Source: an uncultured Ruminococcus sp.
GTDB taxonomy: Bacteria; Bacillota; Clostridia; Oscillospirales; Ruminococcaceae
Length of the DNA stretch: 5,932 nucleotides
Direction of reading: 5' to 3'
Assembly (NCBI GenBank): GCA_947177375.1
Contig: CAMWUF010000078.1
Location: 1-5,932 of the forward strand
The translations under genes and the position numbers were made by a program. Below the pieces are notes generated by a model. That model was not told where the DNA came from and made no database searches. It saw nothing but the letters and a program-made list of their open reading frames with translations. This document shows positions 1 through 5,931 of the stretch, piece by piece; position 1 is the stretch's first letter; every line of letters begins with the position of its first letter.

Positions 1-2
1 CA

Positions 3-39
3 CCATAGTATTTTGGATTTATAATCAAAAATACTATGG
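3..39. repeat. Near-perfect 37-nt hairpin downstream of the sigma operon
   Basis: CCATAGTATTTT (3-14) pairs with AAAATACTATGG (28-39). After one mismatch (G15/A27), GATT (16-19) pairs with AATC (23-26), leaving a 3-nt loop. This gives 16 pairs with one mismatch, 48 nt past the stop of the VWA gene. No T-run follows on the plus strand, and on the minus strand the window ends two bases after the stem. It may be a transcript-end hairpin for this operon, for a gene to the left, or a dispersed palindromic repeat. Confidence 0.6.
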
Positions 40-86
40 CTAAAAATTTTTATATGGGTATCGACCTTATAGCCCCTGTTTTTTAA

Positions 87-2114
87 TTAAGCCTCTTCGT
101 CTAGCAAATATACTCTGTGATTTAGTTCATTTTTAATAACTTCTGGTAATTCATATACTTGACGATAGCCGTCAATATTAACAATTAATTGTGCTATATC
201 ACCATCTATAAACATTGACATGCCATATACATAAATTTCTTCTTGATTTTCAAGAATTAATTTTTTACCCTCTTTGCCATAGGCTTCTTCATCATAGAAA
301 ATATCTACATAAATTCCGTTTTGCTGTGCGGAATATTCTTCTGCACTATCAGCAACATCTTTGATTTTATTATCTAAATTTAAATATTTTTCCGCACATT
401 CTACAAAGCTTTTTCCTTCTGGTAAATCAACCATATTTCCTAAATAGCAAGTTGTTAATATAAAATCATTTGCAGTTGTAATGGCATTATAATTATCCTG
501 TTCTGGAATTACTTCTGTGATAGCTTCTGTTACTGGAATATCTGCACGGTCAACATATTCTGGAATCATGTTAAAATTTTTCGCATTTGTTACTAAATTT
601 TGGAATTCTATTCTATAATCATCTTGTACATCTGTTTTCCCCAATAAATCCATAATTTCCGTATAACTGGAAGTTCCTGCATAAGAACTTTTTCTTAATA
701 ACATGCCAAATTCTGCAACAGCTCCTGCAAATGCAAGATTTTTGCTGATTTGTTCTGTCTGACTGCCTGAAATAGTAATTTCATATTCTTTTAATAAACT
801 CTGGTCGCCGTTTGGTTCTTTGTAACGCATGGATAATTTCATAAAATTATCTGATTCTTGTGACGCAGTCGGAACAATTTCATATAAAGCCGTCACACAA
901 TGTCCTGAGCCAATTTCCCCTGCATCTACTTGGTCATTATTAAAATCTTCATTGGCAAGCACTCGATTTTCATAGCCAATTAATCTGTAACTCTGTACAG
1001 TTTCTGGTGCAAATTCTAATTGCAATTTCACATCTTTTGCGACTGTATAAAGCATACTGCACATTTCATTTACAAGTACTTTTTTTGCCTCTAATTCACT
1101 GTCAATATAGGCATAATTACCATTGCCATTGTCAGCTAATGCTTCTAAACGTGCGTCTTTTAAATTTCCTGAACCAAAGCCCAATACAGATAAATTTACA
1201 CCTGATTCTCGTTTTTCTTCCACCAAAGCTGTTAATTCTTCCGCACTGGATAACCCAACATTTAAATCCCCATCTGTTGCCAATAACACACGATTATTAC
1301 CGCCATCTATAAAATATTTCTGAGCAATTTCATAAGCTTTTATAATGCCTGCACCGCCAGCAGTCGCACCGCCAGCAGTTAATTTATTAATTGCCTTTGT
1401 AATTTTTTGAGTTTTATCTCCTGAAACACCCTCTAATATCACAGATTCCCGTCCTGCATAAGTTACAATAGAAACTCTATCATTTTCGTTCAGATTTTCC
1501 GCAAGCATATTAATAGACTTCTGCACAAGTCCTAGCCTGTCATCACCATTCATAGAACCGCTGACATCAACTAAAAATACTAAATTAATTGGCGGTCTTT
1601 GTTCCAACTCAATTTTATCAGCCTGTAAGCCAATTAAAAATAATTGATTATTTTCATTCCAAGGGCAGTGATATAATTCTGTTGTCACTGAGAATGGTGC
1701 ATCATCTTCTGGAGATGGATAATCATAACTAAAATAATTAATCATTTCTTCAATACGTACTGCATTTTCTGGAATGCTTGTATTATTATTTTGAATCATA
1801 CGTCTGATAATAGAATAAGACGCTGTATCAACATCAATGGAAAACGTACTAACAGATTCTTCACTGGTATTCACAAAACTATTTTCAATAATCTGTGCAT
1901 ATTCTTCTGAATTTTGAAGCTCCATATCAGGTGCATATTCTTCAGCAAGACCATCTTCATCAGATGCCATATCATTATCAGCATAAATTTGCTTTGGTGC
2001 ATAATTTTCATAGTTCATATAACTACCATCATTTTTTACCTCACCACACGAGGCATAAAATACAGCTGTTAAAACAACTGTCATAAATAATGCTGTTTTT
2101 CTGAATTTCTTCAT
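87..2114 (-). CDS. YfbK-type von Willebrand factor A domain lipoprotein
   Basis: 675 residues. The signal peptide (1-22, MKKFRK then a hydrophobic core) ends in YASC, so Cys23 is probably lipidated; the Tyr at -3 is slightly off the usual lipobox. An acidic, Tyr-rich linker (24-75) follows. Residues about 78-165 match the N-terminal YfbK module, with FSIDVDTASYSIIRRM and IEEMINYF. The VWA domain spans about 175-355 and its metal site looks intact: DVSGS (Asp183, Ser185, Ser187), Thr251 and Asp281 in LLATDGD. It can therefore be expected to bind a metal ion and a protein ligand. The YfbK C-terminal domain (DUF3520 type) covers about 360-515, ending in the FAGAVAEFGMLLR (461-473) and YRIEFQNLV (500-508) motifs. 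The last 150 or so residues (about 525-675) are an extension I do not recognise. YfbK-type genes are often found beside ECF sigma genes. The molecular function is unknown; a cell-surface adhesion or partner role in the sigma pathway is inferred. Confidence 0.88.
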   Translation of the reverse strand: MKKFRKTALFMTVVLTAVFYASCGEVKNDGSYMNYENYAPKQIYADNDMASDEDGLAEEYAPDMELQNSEEYAQIIENSFVNTSEESVSTFSIDVDTASYSIIRRMIQNNNTSIPENAVRIEEMINYFSYDYPSPEDDAPFSVTTELYHCPWNENNQLFLIGLQADKIELEQRPPINLVFLVDVSGSMNGDDRLGLVQKSINMLAENLNENDRVSIVTYAGRESVILEGVSGDKTQKITKAINKLTAGGATAGGAGIIKAYEIAQKYFIDGGNNRVLLATDGDLNVGLSSAEELTALVEEKRESGVNLSVLGFGSGNLKDARLEALADNGNGNYAYIDSELEAKKVLVNEMCSMLYTVAKDVKLQLEFAPETVQSYRLIGYENRVLANEDFNNDQVDAGEIGSGHCVTALYEIVPTASQESDNFMKLSMRYKEPNGDQSLLKEYEITISGSQTEQISKNLAFAGAVAEFGMLLRKSSYAGTSSYTEIMDLLGKTDVQDDYRIEFQNLVTNAKNFNMIPEYVDRADIPVTEAITEVIPEQDNYNAITTANDFILTTCYLGNMVDLPEGKSFVECAEKYLNLDNKIKDVADSAEEYSAQQNGIYVDIFYDEEAYGKEGKKLILENQEEIYVYGMSMFIDGDIAQLIVNIDGYRQVYELPEVIKNELNHRVYLLDEEA
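1351..1379. repeat. Tandem 15-bp repeat within the VWA metal-site loop
   Basis: GCACCGCCAGCAGT occurs at 1351-1364 and again at 1366-1379, a period of 15 bp. It encodes TAGGATAGGA (residues 246-255), which carries the metal-site threonine. The bases are GC-rich compared with the rest of the gene. Confidence 0.7.
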
Positions 2115-2124
2115 AAAAATTAAT

Positions 2125-2130
2125 CCTCCT
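2125..2130 (-). promoter_or_regulatory. Ribosome binding site of the VWA lipoprotein gene
   Basis: A perfect AGGAGG on the minus strand lies in the 18-nt gap after the anti-sigma stop, 10 nt before the ATG at 2112-2114. The gap has no room for a promoter or terminator, so the gene belongs to the sigma operon. Confidence 0.8.
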
Positions 2131-2132
2131 AA

Positions 2133-2990
2133 TTATAGATTCTGCCATTTCTGAACTAAAATTGCAATTGCTGTATCTCCTGTCAGATACATTCTGTCAT
2201 AAAAATAATCATCTTTGCCATAACTATCATACATAATAGTTTCATAATCTGTAGTTTCAGACATGACACTTTGCCAACCGTTGTGAAAAATAATTTGATT
2301 ATCCTGTGTTTTTTCAATCTGTGGCGCACATGCATAAGATAGCTCCCAATTAGAATTATCTTGATAAATCGGCAACACATATTCATGATTTTTTTCTAAA
2401 ATATAAGCCGAATTTGTCATGACAATTAATTCTTGTTCATCAAGATTTCCGCCATATACATCAATAATTTTCAAAATATATTGCATTGCACCAGTTGTTT
2501 CATCTTGAAAGCCGTTTAATACTTGTACATCAACAAATAATTCTGTTTTGGCAAGTACGTCTGATTCGTTAAAATATTCGTCCTGCACACCTAATTTAGA
2601 CAAATCAATAGAATTTTTTAAATCCTGATTCATAGGCACAGCCAAGTCTTTATAATATATTATGTTTTGTTCTTCTTGTTCTGGAATATTATCATCAGAA
2701 TCAGCATAATCATTTGCATTATCATCACTTGCATAACTGGAATTATCATTTTTATTTATTTTCAAATTTGTTATGTTACTCCAGATTCGCAATCCGCCTA
2801 TAATTATTAAAAAACATGCAACGGCTTTCATCACATTTCGCATAGACGTTAGCTTAATATTAGGCTTTTGAGGTTGCAAATTTGGTTTTTCTGGTAAACC
2901 AGATTCAATTTTCTGCCAAAGGGCTTCTTTGTCTGGAATATGTTCTTGCATTTCTTCCCGACACCGCTTTTCTATTTCTTTTCTTGTCAT
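2133..2990 (-). CDS. Probable single-pass membrane anti-sigma factor
   Basis: 285 residues. A charged N-terminal cytoplasmic part (1-50) has two helices, roughly 3-17 and 21-31, of the kind that clamp an ECF sigma factor. One transmembrane segment follows (about 54-70, around VACFLIIIGGLRIW). Then come an acidic Asp/Asn/Ser linker (about 80-108) and an outer domain of about 175 residues. The call rests mainly on position (ATGA overlap with the sigma gene) and topology. The zinc anti-sigma motif HxxxCxxC is absent: the only N-terminal Cys is Cys10, without the His partner. The outer domain is not one I can name. Its middle (about 146-210, e.g. YILKIIDVYGGNLDEQELIV) alternates strands and turns like a secreted beta-barrel or OB-like module. 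It probably senses an outside signal or is cut to release the sigma factor; I saw no definite protease site. The VWA lipoprotein gene follows after 18 nt. Confidence 0.75.
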   Translation of the reverse strand: MTRKEIEKRCREEMQEHIPDKEALWQKIESGLPEKPNLQPQKPNIKLTSMRNVMKAVACFLIIIGGLRIWSNITNLKINKNDNSSYASDDNANDYADSDDNIPEQEEQNIIYYKDLAVPMNQDLKNSIDLSKLGVQDEYFNESDVLAKTELFVDVQVLNGFQDETTGAMQYILKIIDVYGGNLDEQELIVMTNSAYILEKNHEYVLPIYQDNSNWELSYACAPQIEKTQDNQIIFHNGWQSVMSETTDYETIMYDSYGKDDYFYDRMYLTGDTAIAILVQKWQNL

Positions 2991-3535
2991 ATCAGCTGTC
3001 CCTCCTTTGCCAGTTTTTGTAATTTACCGATAGCATTTCGGTACTTCCAAGCCACTGTTCCAAGAGGTCGCTTTAAAATAGACGCAATTTCCCGAAAAGT
3101 CAGCTCTGCTCCAATATGCATTTGTACAATTTCCTGTTCTTCTTGTGAAAGAGAATTTAATAATTGTTTCATATGCAATTTTCCAACTGTCGTATCTTCC
3201 GCTGTTGTATATTCAGTGAATGTATTAGAATTAACAATTTTTTCTTGTTCCACAGGGATATTTTTTCCAGCTTTCCGCTGATAATCAATTGCCATATTTC
3301 TGGCAATTGTTGCTAGCCAACAGCGGTGACCTTGCCCTGTTTGATAAAAACTTACACATTCCCAAATTTTTAAGAAAAAATCAGAAGTTAAATCCTCAGC
3401 GTCCTGATGATTATGAATGCGATTCAAAAACAGTCTGTAGATTTTATCGCCGTACGCATCGTAAATATCACGCAAGCCTGTTTTATTCCCGTTTCTGATT
3501 TTTTCGACAGCGGTTTCAAATTCCGCATCTGTCAA
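2987..3535 (-). CDS. ECF-type RNA polymerase sigma factor
   Basis: 182 residues, a normal length for a two-domain extracytoplasmic-function sigma factor that redirects RNA polymerase to stress promoters. Region 2 spans about 20-90: region 2.2 shows DAEDLTSDFFLKIW (45-58), which contacts the polymerase. Region 2.3/2.4 shows CWLATIARNMAIDYQRK (72-88), which melts and reads the -10 element. A variable linker (about 91-120) leads to region 4 (about 124-176), with the helix-turn-helix FREIASILKRPLGTVAWKYR (148-167) for the -35 element. Translation starts at TTG, supported by a strong AGGAGG 7 nt upstream. Its TGA overlaps the ATG of the next gene as ATGA, the classic arrangement with a cognate anti-sigma factor. 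The ECF subgroup and target promoters cannot be told from this window. Confidence 0.93.
   Translation of the reverse strand: MTDAEFETAVEKIRNGNKTGLRDIYDAYGDKIYRLFLNRIHNHQDAEDLTSDFFLKIWECVSFYQTGQGHRCWLATIARNMAIDYQRKAGKNIPVEQEKIVNSNTFTEYTTAEDTTVGKLHMKQLLNSLSQEEQEIVQMHIGAELTFREIASILKRPLGTVAWKYRNAIGKLQKLAKEGQLI
3001..3008 (-). promoter_or_regulatory. Ribosome binding site of the anti-sigma gene, inside the sigma gene
   Basis: The minus strand reads AAAGGAGG 10 nt before the ATG at 2988-2990. It lies within the final codons of the sigma gene. It supports the start and gives the anti-sigma gene its own initiation signal besides the ATGA coupling. Confidence 0.7.
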
Positions 3536-3540
3536 GCAGT

Positions 3541-3550
3541 TTCCTCCTCT
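3541..3550 (-). promoter_or_regulatory. Ribosome binding site that decides the TTG start of the sigma factor
   Basis: The minus strand reads AGAGGAGGAA, with AGGAGG at 3543-3548, 7 nt before TTG at 3533-3535. No ATG or GTG lies in frame between this site and the TTG. The near-perfect site therefore fixes the start. Confidence 0.8.
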
Positions 3551-3556
3551 CCGTGT

Positions 3557-3574
3557 ACAGTTAATTTTAACTGT
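3557..3574. promoter_or_regulatory. 18-bp perfect inverted repeat, candidate operator or leader hairpin
   Basis: ACAGTTAA-TT-TTAACTGT is a perfect 8-bp inverted repeat with a 2-bp spacer. It lies 21 nt upstream of the sigma factor TTG start and just outside its ribosome binding site. If the TTGAAT/TAGATT promoter is right, the palindrome sits at or just after the transcription start. That is a usual position for the operator of a dimeric repressor. No regulator gene is in the window to name as its partner. Confidence 0.45.
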
Positions 3575-3576
3575 CT

Positions 3577-3604
3577 AATCTATATACGAATCATAAGCAT
3601 TCAA
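3577..3604 (-). promoter_or_regulatory. Possible promoter of the sigma factor operon (weak)
   Basis: A vegetative-type pair can be read on the minus strand: TTGAAT (3599-3604), a 16-nt spacer and TAGATT (3577-3582), each four of six matches to consensus. A TATGAT hexamer also lies in the spacer but lacks a good -35. A promoter is expected here because a terminator lies just upstream, but the exact boxes are uncertain. I saw no clear ECF-type GAAC/CGT pair that would indicate autoregulation. Confidence 0.3.
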
Positions 3605-3611
3605 TTTATGG

Positions 3612-3654
3612 AAAAAATCTGCACAAAGATTTAAAAATTTCTTTCTGCAGATTT
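3612..3654 (-). terminator. Probable intrinsic terminator after the PASTA protein gene
   Basis: On the minus strand, arm AAATCTGCA (3646-3654) pairs with TGCAGATTT (3615-3623). After one C/C position (G/G on the minus strand; 3624 and 3645), five more pairs form (3625-3629 with 3640-3644) around a 10-nt AT loop. The distal arm runs straight into six T on the minus strand (3612-3617). It starts 22 nt after the stop of the PASTA gene. It would separate that unit from the sigma-factor operon. The T-run partly overlaps the stem and the stem is AT-rich, so strength is uncertain. Confidence 0.62.
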
Positions 3655-3676
3655 AGCAAATTTATATAATTTTAAT

Positions 3677-5716
3677 TTAAAATGGTGCAGTTTGCGGAGC
3701 ATCTTGATATTCCTGATTTGAGTCTGATTCAGTTGTGATTTCTGGTTGCACTGGTGGAGCTGTTGGAATTTCAATTTCAATCGGCATTGTTGAAATATCA
3801 GGTTCTTGCGGTTCTGTCACTGGTTCTGGAGCAGTTTCTATGATAACATCAATAGGAGCAGTTTCTTCTATTACTTCTGTTATTTCAGTAGTTATTTCTG
3901 TTGTCTCTGTTTCCGTTTCTGTTTCATCTGTCGTAAACGTTGGTAAAGGATTTCCAGACCAACCGCCAGTGCTAATGACATAACTATTTGCACCAACACT
4001 AGCTGTTAATTTCACTTGACTGCCAACAGGAAATTTTGTATCAGGTTGTACACTCTGTTCTAAAATAGTATCTAATGCATAAATACTAGGCACATATGTG
4101 AGAACACAGTAAAATCCAGAATTTTCAAGTAAAGTTTTAGCAGTTTCGGCATTTTGATTTACACAGTCAGGCACTCTTGCGACTTCCTGCCCTAAACTAA
4201 CTACCATGCGAATACTTGTACCTTGTGGGACTTGTTCACCTGCTGAAATATCTTGTGAAACAATTGTGCCATTTGGAATATTCGGATAATATGCTGTGTC
4301 AGCTTGCAAGGCATATAAATATAATTCTGATAATAATGCTTTAGCTTCTTCAAAATCCATGCCAATATAATTAGCAACAGTTTCTAATTTTGATTTGTCC
4401 AGATTTTCACGACCACTGGAAATTACTAAATGCACAGTACTGCCAATCATTAATTTACTATCTGGCATAACACCTTGTGAAATCACTGTATCAGGGGCAT
4501 GATTATCACTTGCCTGTTCTTCATAATCTACAACAAAGCCCAATTTTTCAAGAATTTCTGTTGCGTCTTCTAATAGCATATTATGCATATCAGGAACATA
4601 CTCTGCCCAGCCATCACTTAAAGTTAAACTAACCACATCACCAACTTGTAATACACTACCTGCTGTAGGACTTTGTGTTAATACCTGATTTTCAGGAATC
4701 ACAGGATTATGTGTTTTAGGATTTAAATTTACTTGCAAGCCTAATGATTCTAATTGCAGGATTGCTTCTTCTGATGATAAATATAATACTTCTGGTAAAA
4801 TAATCTCATTTTCAGGAGTATATTTTATATCTGTAATCATTTTTGGAACAGAATATTTTAATTTTAACCCTAATGGAATCATACAGCAGATTACACAAAA
4901 TATCATCGTAAATATCAGCATACCTGATAAATACTTGCTTGATGATTGTTTTTCTTTAGAATTGCTTGCATGTCTGGATTTTACAAATACACGTTTTGCA
5001 ATTGCATAATTTAATAATTTTTTTAATTTTTTCATGCTGGAAATTTCACCATTTATGCCTTGGAATAAAATTTTATTCACAGCATGATTTTTTATTTCAG
5101 AATTTGCGATTAAATCCAGCAATAACTGACTGATAGATTTTATATCTTGTATGATTTCCAGTTCTGCATTATCCAGATTTTGAAAAGCATTCCAGTCACG
5201 CAATTGACAAAAATTTTCACGGAAATAAATTGCATTTGCATGAATTGCACCATGTATCATATTTTGTTCATGCAAGTGAATTAATAAATCCATAACAGGA
5301 GTTAATAATAAAATTGCCTGTTTTGGCGTAAATACACCTGAAATAGCCTGTATATTTTTATAATTTGCCACATACCAGATAGTATTCTGATAAGAAAATA
5401 TATCCTGTATTTCTGGAACGGCTGAATTTCCTAAAATATTTCTTAAACTTTCTAATCTTGCAAATGCGTTTTTACAAGTTGCATTCCATTGAGACTCGTT
5501 TCCATCTTCAAACATAAATTGCAACGGCAATAACTCAGATAATAATACTTGTTTTTTTGATTTTTTCAAATCTAATGCAAGATAATAAACTTCACTGCCA
5601 CTTAAATATAAAATTTCCTGAATCTGATAATGATTTTTAATTTTACTATCTGGTTTGCATAATATATTTTTAATATTTTCTGGGATTTCTGATTCTTTTG
5701 CAAAATAAAAATTCAT
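3677..5716 (-). CDS. Membrane PASTA-repeat protein with a degenerate (pseudokinase) N-terminal domain
   Basis: 679 residues. The ATG start is supported by an AAGGGGG ribosome binding site 7 nt upstream and by the ATGA overlap with the preceding gene. Residues about 30-240 have the fold pattern of a Hanks-type Ser/Thr kinase, but key residues are changed. The beta-3 'VAIK'-like strand reads QVLLSELLP with Ser60 where the ATP-anchoring lysine should be. The HRD loop reads MIHGAIHANAI, so the catalytic Asp is Ala157 while Asn161 is kept. DFG reads DWN (174-176). The glycine loop is poor. A basic stretch (240-261) leads to one transmembrane helix (about 263-285). Outside follow four PASTA repeats at about 303-367, 373-436, 446-508 and 514-576, then a Thr/Glu/Pro-rich tail to the end. 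The layout and length match PrkC/StkP-type kinases, whose PASTA repeats bind peptidoglycan fragments. Catalysis is unlikely, so a sensing or scaffolding role is inferred. No PP2C phosphatase gene is adjacent, unlike typical prkC loci. Confidence 0.85.
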   Translation of the reverse strand: MNFYFAKESEIPENIKNILCKPDSKIKNHYQIQEILYLSGSEVYYLALDLKKSKKQVLLSELLPLQFMFEDGNESQWNATCKNAFARLESLRNILGNSAVPEIQDIFSYQNTIWYVANYKNIQAISGVFTPKQAILLLTPVMDLLIHLHEQNMIHGAIHANAIYFRENFCQLRDWNAFQNLDNAELEIIQDIKSISQLLLDLIANSEIKNHAVNKILFQGINGEISSMKKLKKLLNYAIAKRVFVKSRHASNSKEKQSSSKYLSGMLIFTMIFCVICCMIPLGLKLKYSVPKMITDIKYTPENEIILPEVLYLSSEEAILQLESLGLQVNLNPKTHNPVIPENQVLTQSPTAGSVLQVGDVVSLTLSDGWAEYVPDMHNMLLEDATEILEKLGFVVDYEEQASDNHAPDTVISQGVMPDSKLMIGSTVHLVISSGRENLDKSKLETVANYIGMDFEEAKALLSELYLYALQADTAYYPNIPNGTIVSQDISAGEQVPQGTSIRMVVSLGQEVARVPDCVNQNAETAKTLLENSGFYCVLTYVPSIYALDTILEQSVQPDTKFPVGSQVKLTASVGANSYVISTGGWSGNPLPTFTTDETETETETTEITTEITEVIEETAPIDVIIETAPEPVTEPQEPDISTMPIEIEIPTAPPVQPEITTESDSNQEYQDAPQTAPF
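3680..3967 (-). other. Low-complexity Thr/Glu/Pro-rich C-terminal tail of the PASTA protein
   Basis: Residues 584-679 follow the fourth PASTA repeat. They include an alternating block, ETETETETTEITTEITE (598-614), from short repeats coding for Thr-Glu (about 3857-3934), then Pro/Glu/Ile/Thr stretches. This looks like an extended, negatively charged, wall-spanning or disordered segment. No LPXTG sorting signal is present at the end. Confidence 0.7.
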
Positions 5717-5931
5717 GCAATATCCCCCTTGATTTCTGTTAAAATGGCAAGTTCCTGATGTTGATTTACTGTCATTTCAAATGCAGATTCCTGCAAAGGC
5801 AGATTGCCGAAATGCTCTGTAAATAAAATTTTCTGTGCTTCTTCTGATAATAAATAACCTATCCAAAGCATACCAATTTTTTGGCTGATTTTATCAGCAT
5901 TGGCATTAATACCGCAATAATCATGATAAAT
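5713..5931 (-). CDS. C-terminal fragment of a probable extracellular solute-binding protein (5' end outside window)
   Basis: An open frame of 72 codons enters from the right edge and ends in TGA at 5713-5715. Its stop shares the ATGA with the start of the PASTA gene, so the two are almost certainly cotranscribed and translationally coupled. The visible part contains a run like LWIGYLLSEEAQKILF followed by GNLPLQESAF. This resembles the C-terminal signature of family 1 (sugar-type) ABC substrate-binding proteins, in which a helix with 'LlSeeaQ' precedes a 'g.lPv...a' turn. In that family the protein is secreted or lipid-anchored and hands its ligand to an ABC permease. No permease gene is visible here, and the N-terminus with any signal peptide lies outside the window. 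The family call is by motif resemblance only; the reading frame itself is much firmer. It could instead be a binding-protein-like sensor partner of the PASTA protein. Confidence 0.55.
   Translation of the reverse strand: MYHDYCGINANADKISQKIGMLWIGYLLSEEAQKILFTEHFGNLPLQESAFEMTVNQHQELAILTEIKGDIA
5717..5730 (-). promoter_or_regulatory. Ribosome binding site of the PASTA protein gene
   Basis: The minus strand reads AAGGGGGATATTGC immediately before the ATG. The purine run lies inside the last codons of the upstream gene, 7 nt from the start. This supports the chosen start and translational coupling. Confidence 0.7.

Noticed and set aside
54..80. GGG..CCC mini-hairpin just after the VWA stop as a terminator
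   Set aside because: Only six pairs with a bulge form, and the T-run comes nine bases late on the minus strand.
1007..1323. Open frames on the plus strand opposite the VWA gene
   Set aside because: They lie antisense to conserved VWA codons, give proteins without recognisable domains, and have no ribosome binding site or neighbour on that strand.
2183..2386. Second minus-strand frame inside the anti-sigma gene
   Set aside because: It overlaps the coherent anti-sigma frame and yields a low-complexity Ile/Leu/Met-rich product with no start signal.
3583..3588. CGTATA on the minus strand as an ECF -10 element for autoregulation
   Set aside because: No GAAC-like -35 lies 15-17 nt upstream; the bases there read CATAAA.
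3407..3634. Small gene in the intergenic region on the plus strand
   Set aside because: Most of the frame is antisense to the sigma gene, and the intergenic part has no ribosome binding site. The minus-strand ATG in the same spacer gives only six codons.
3735..3983. Plus-strand frame rich in Ser/Val/Ile/Gly opposite the PASTA tail
   Set aside because: It is the complement of the Thr/Glu repeat tract; its simple composition follows from that repeat.
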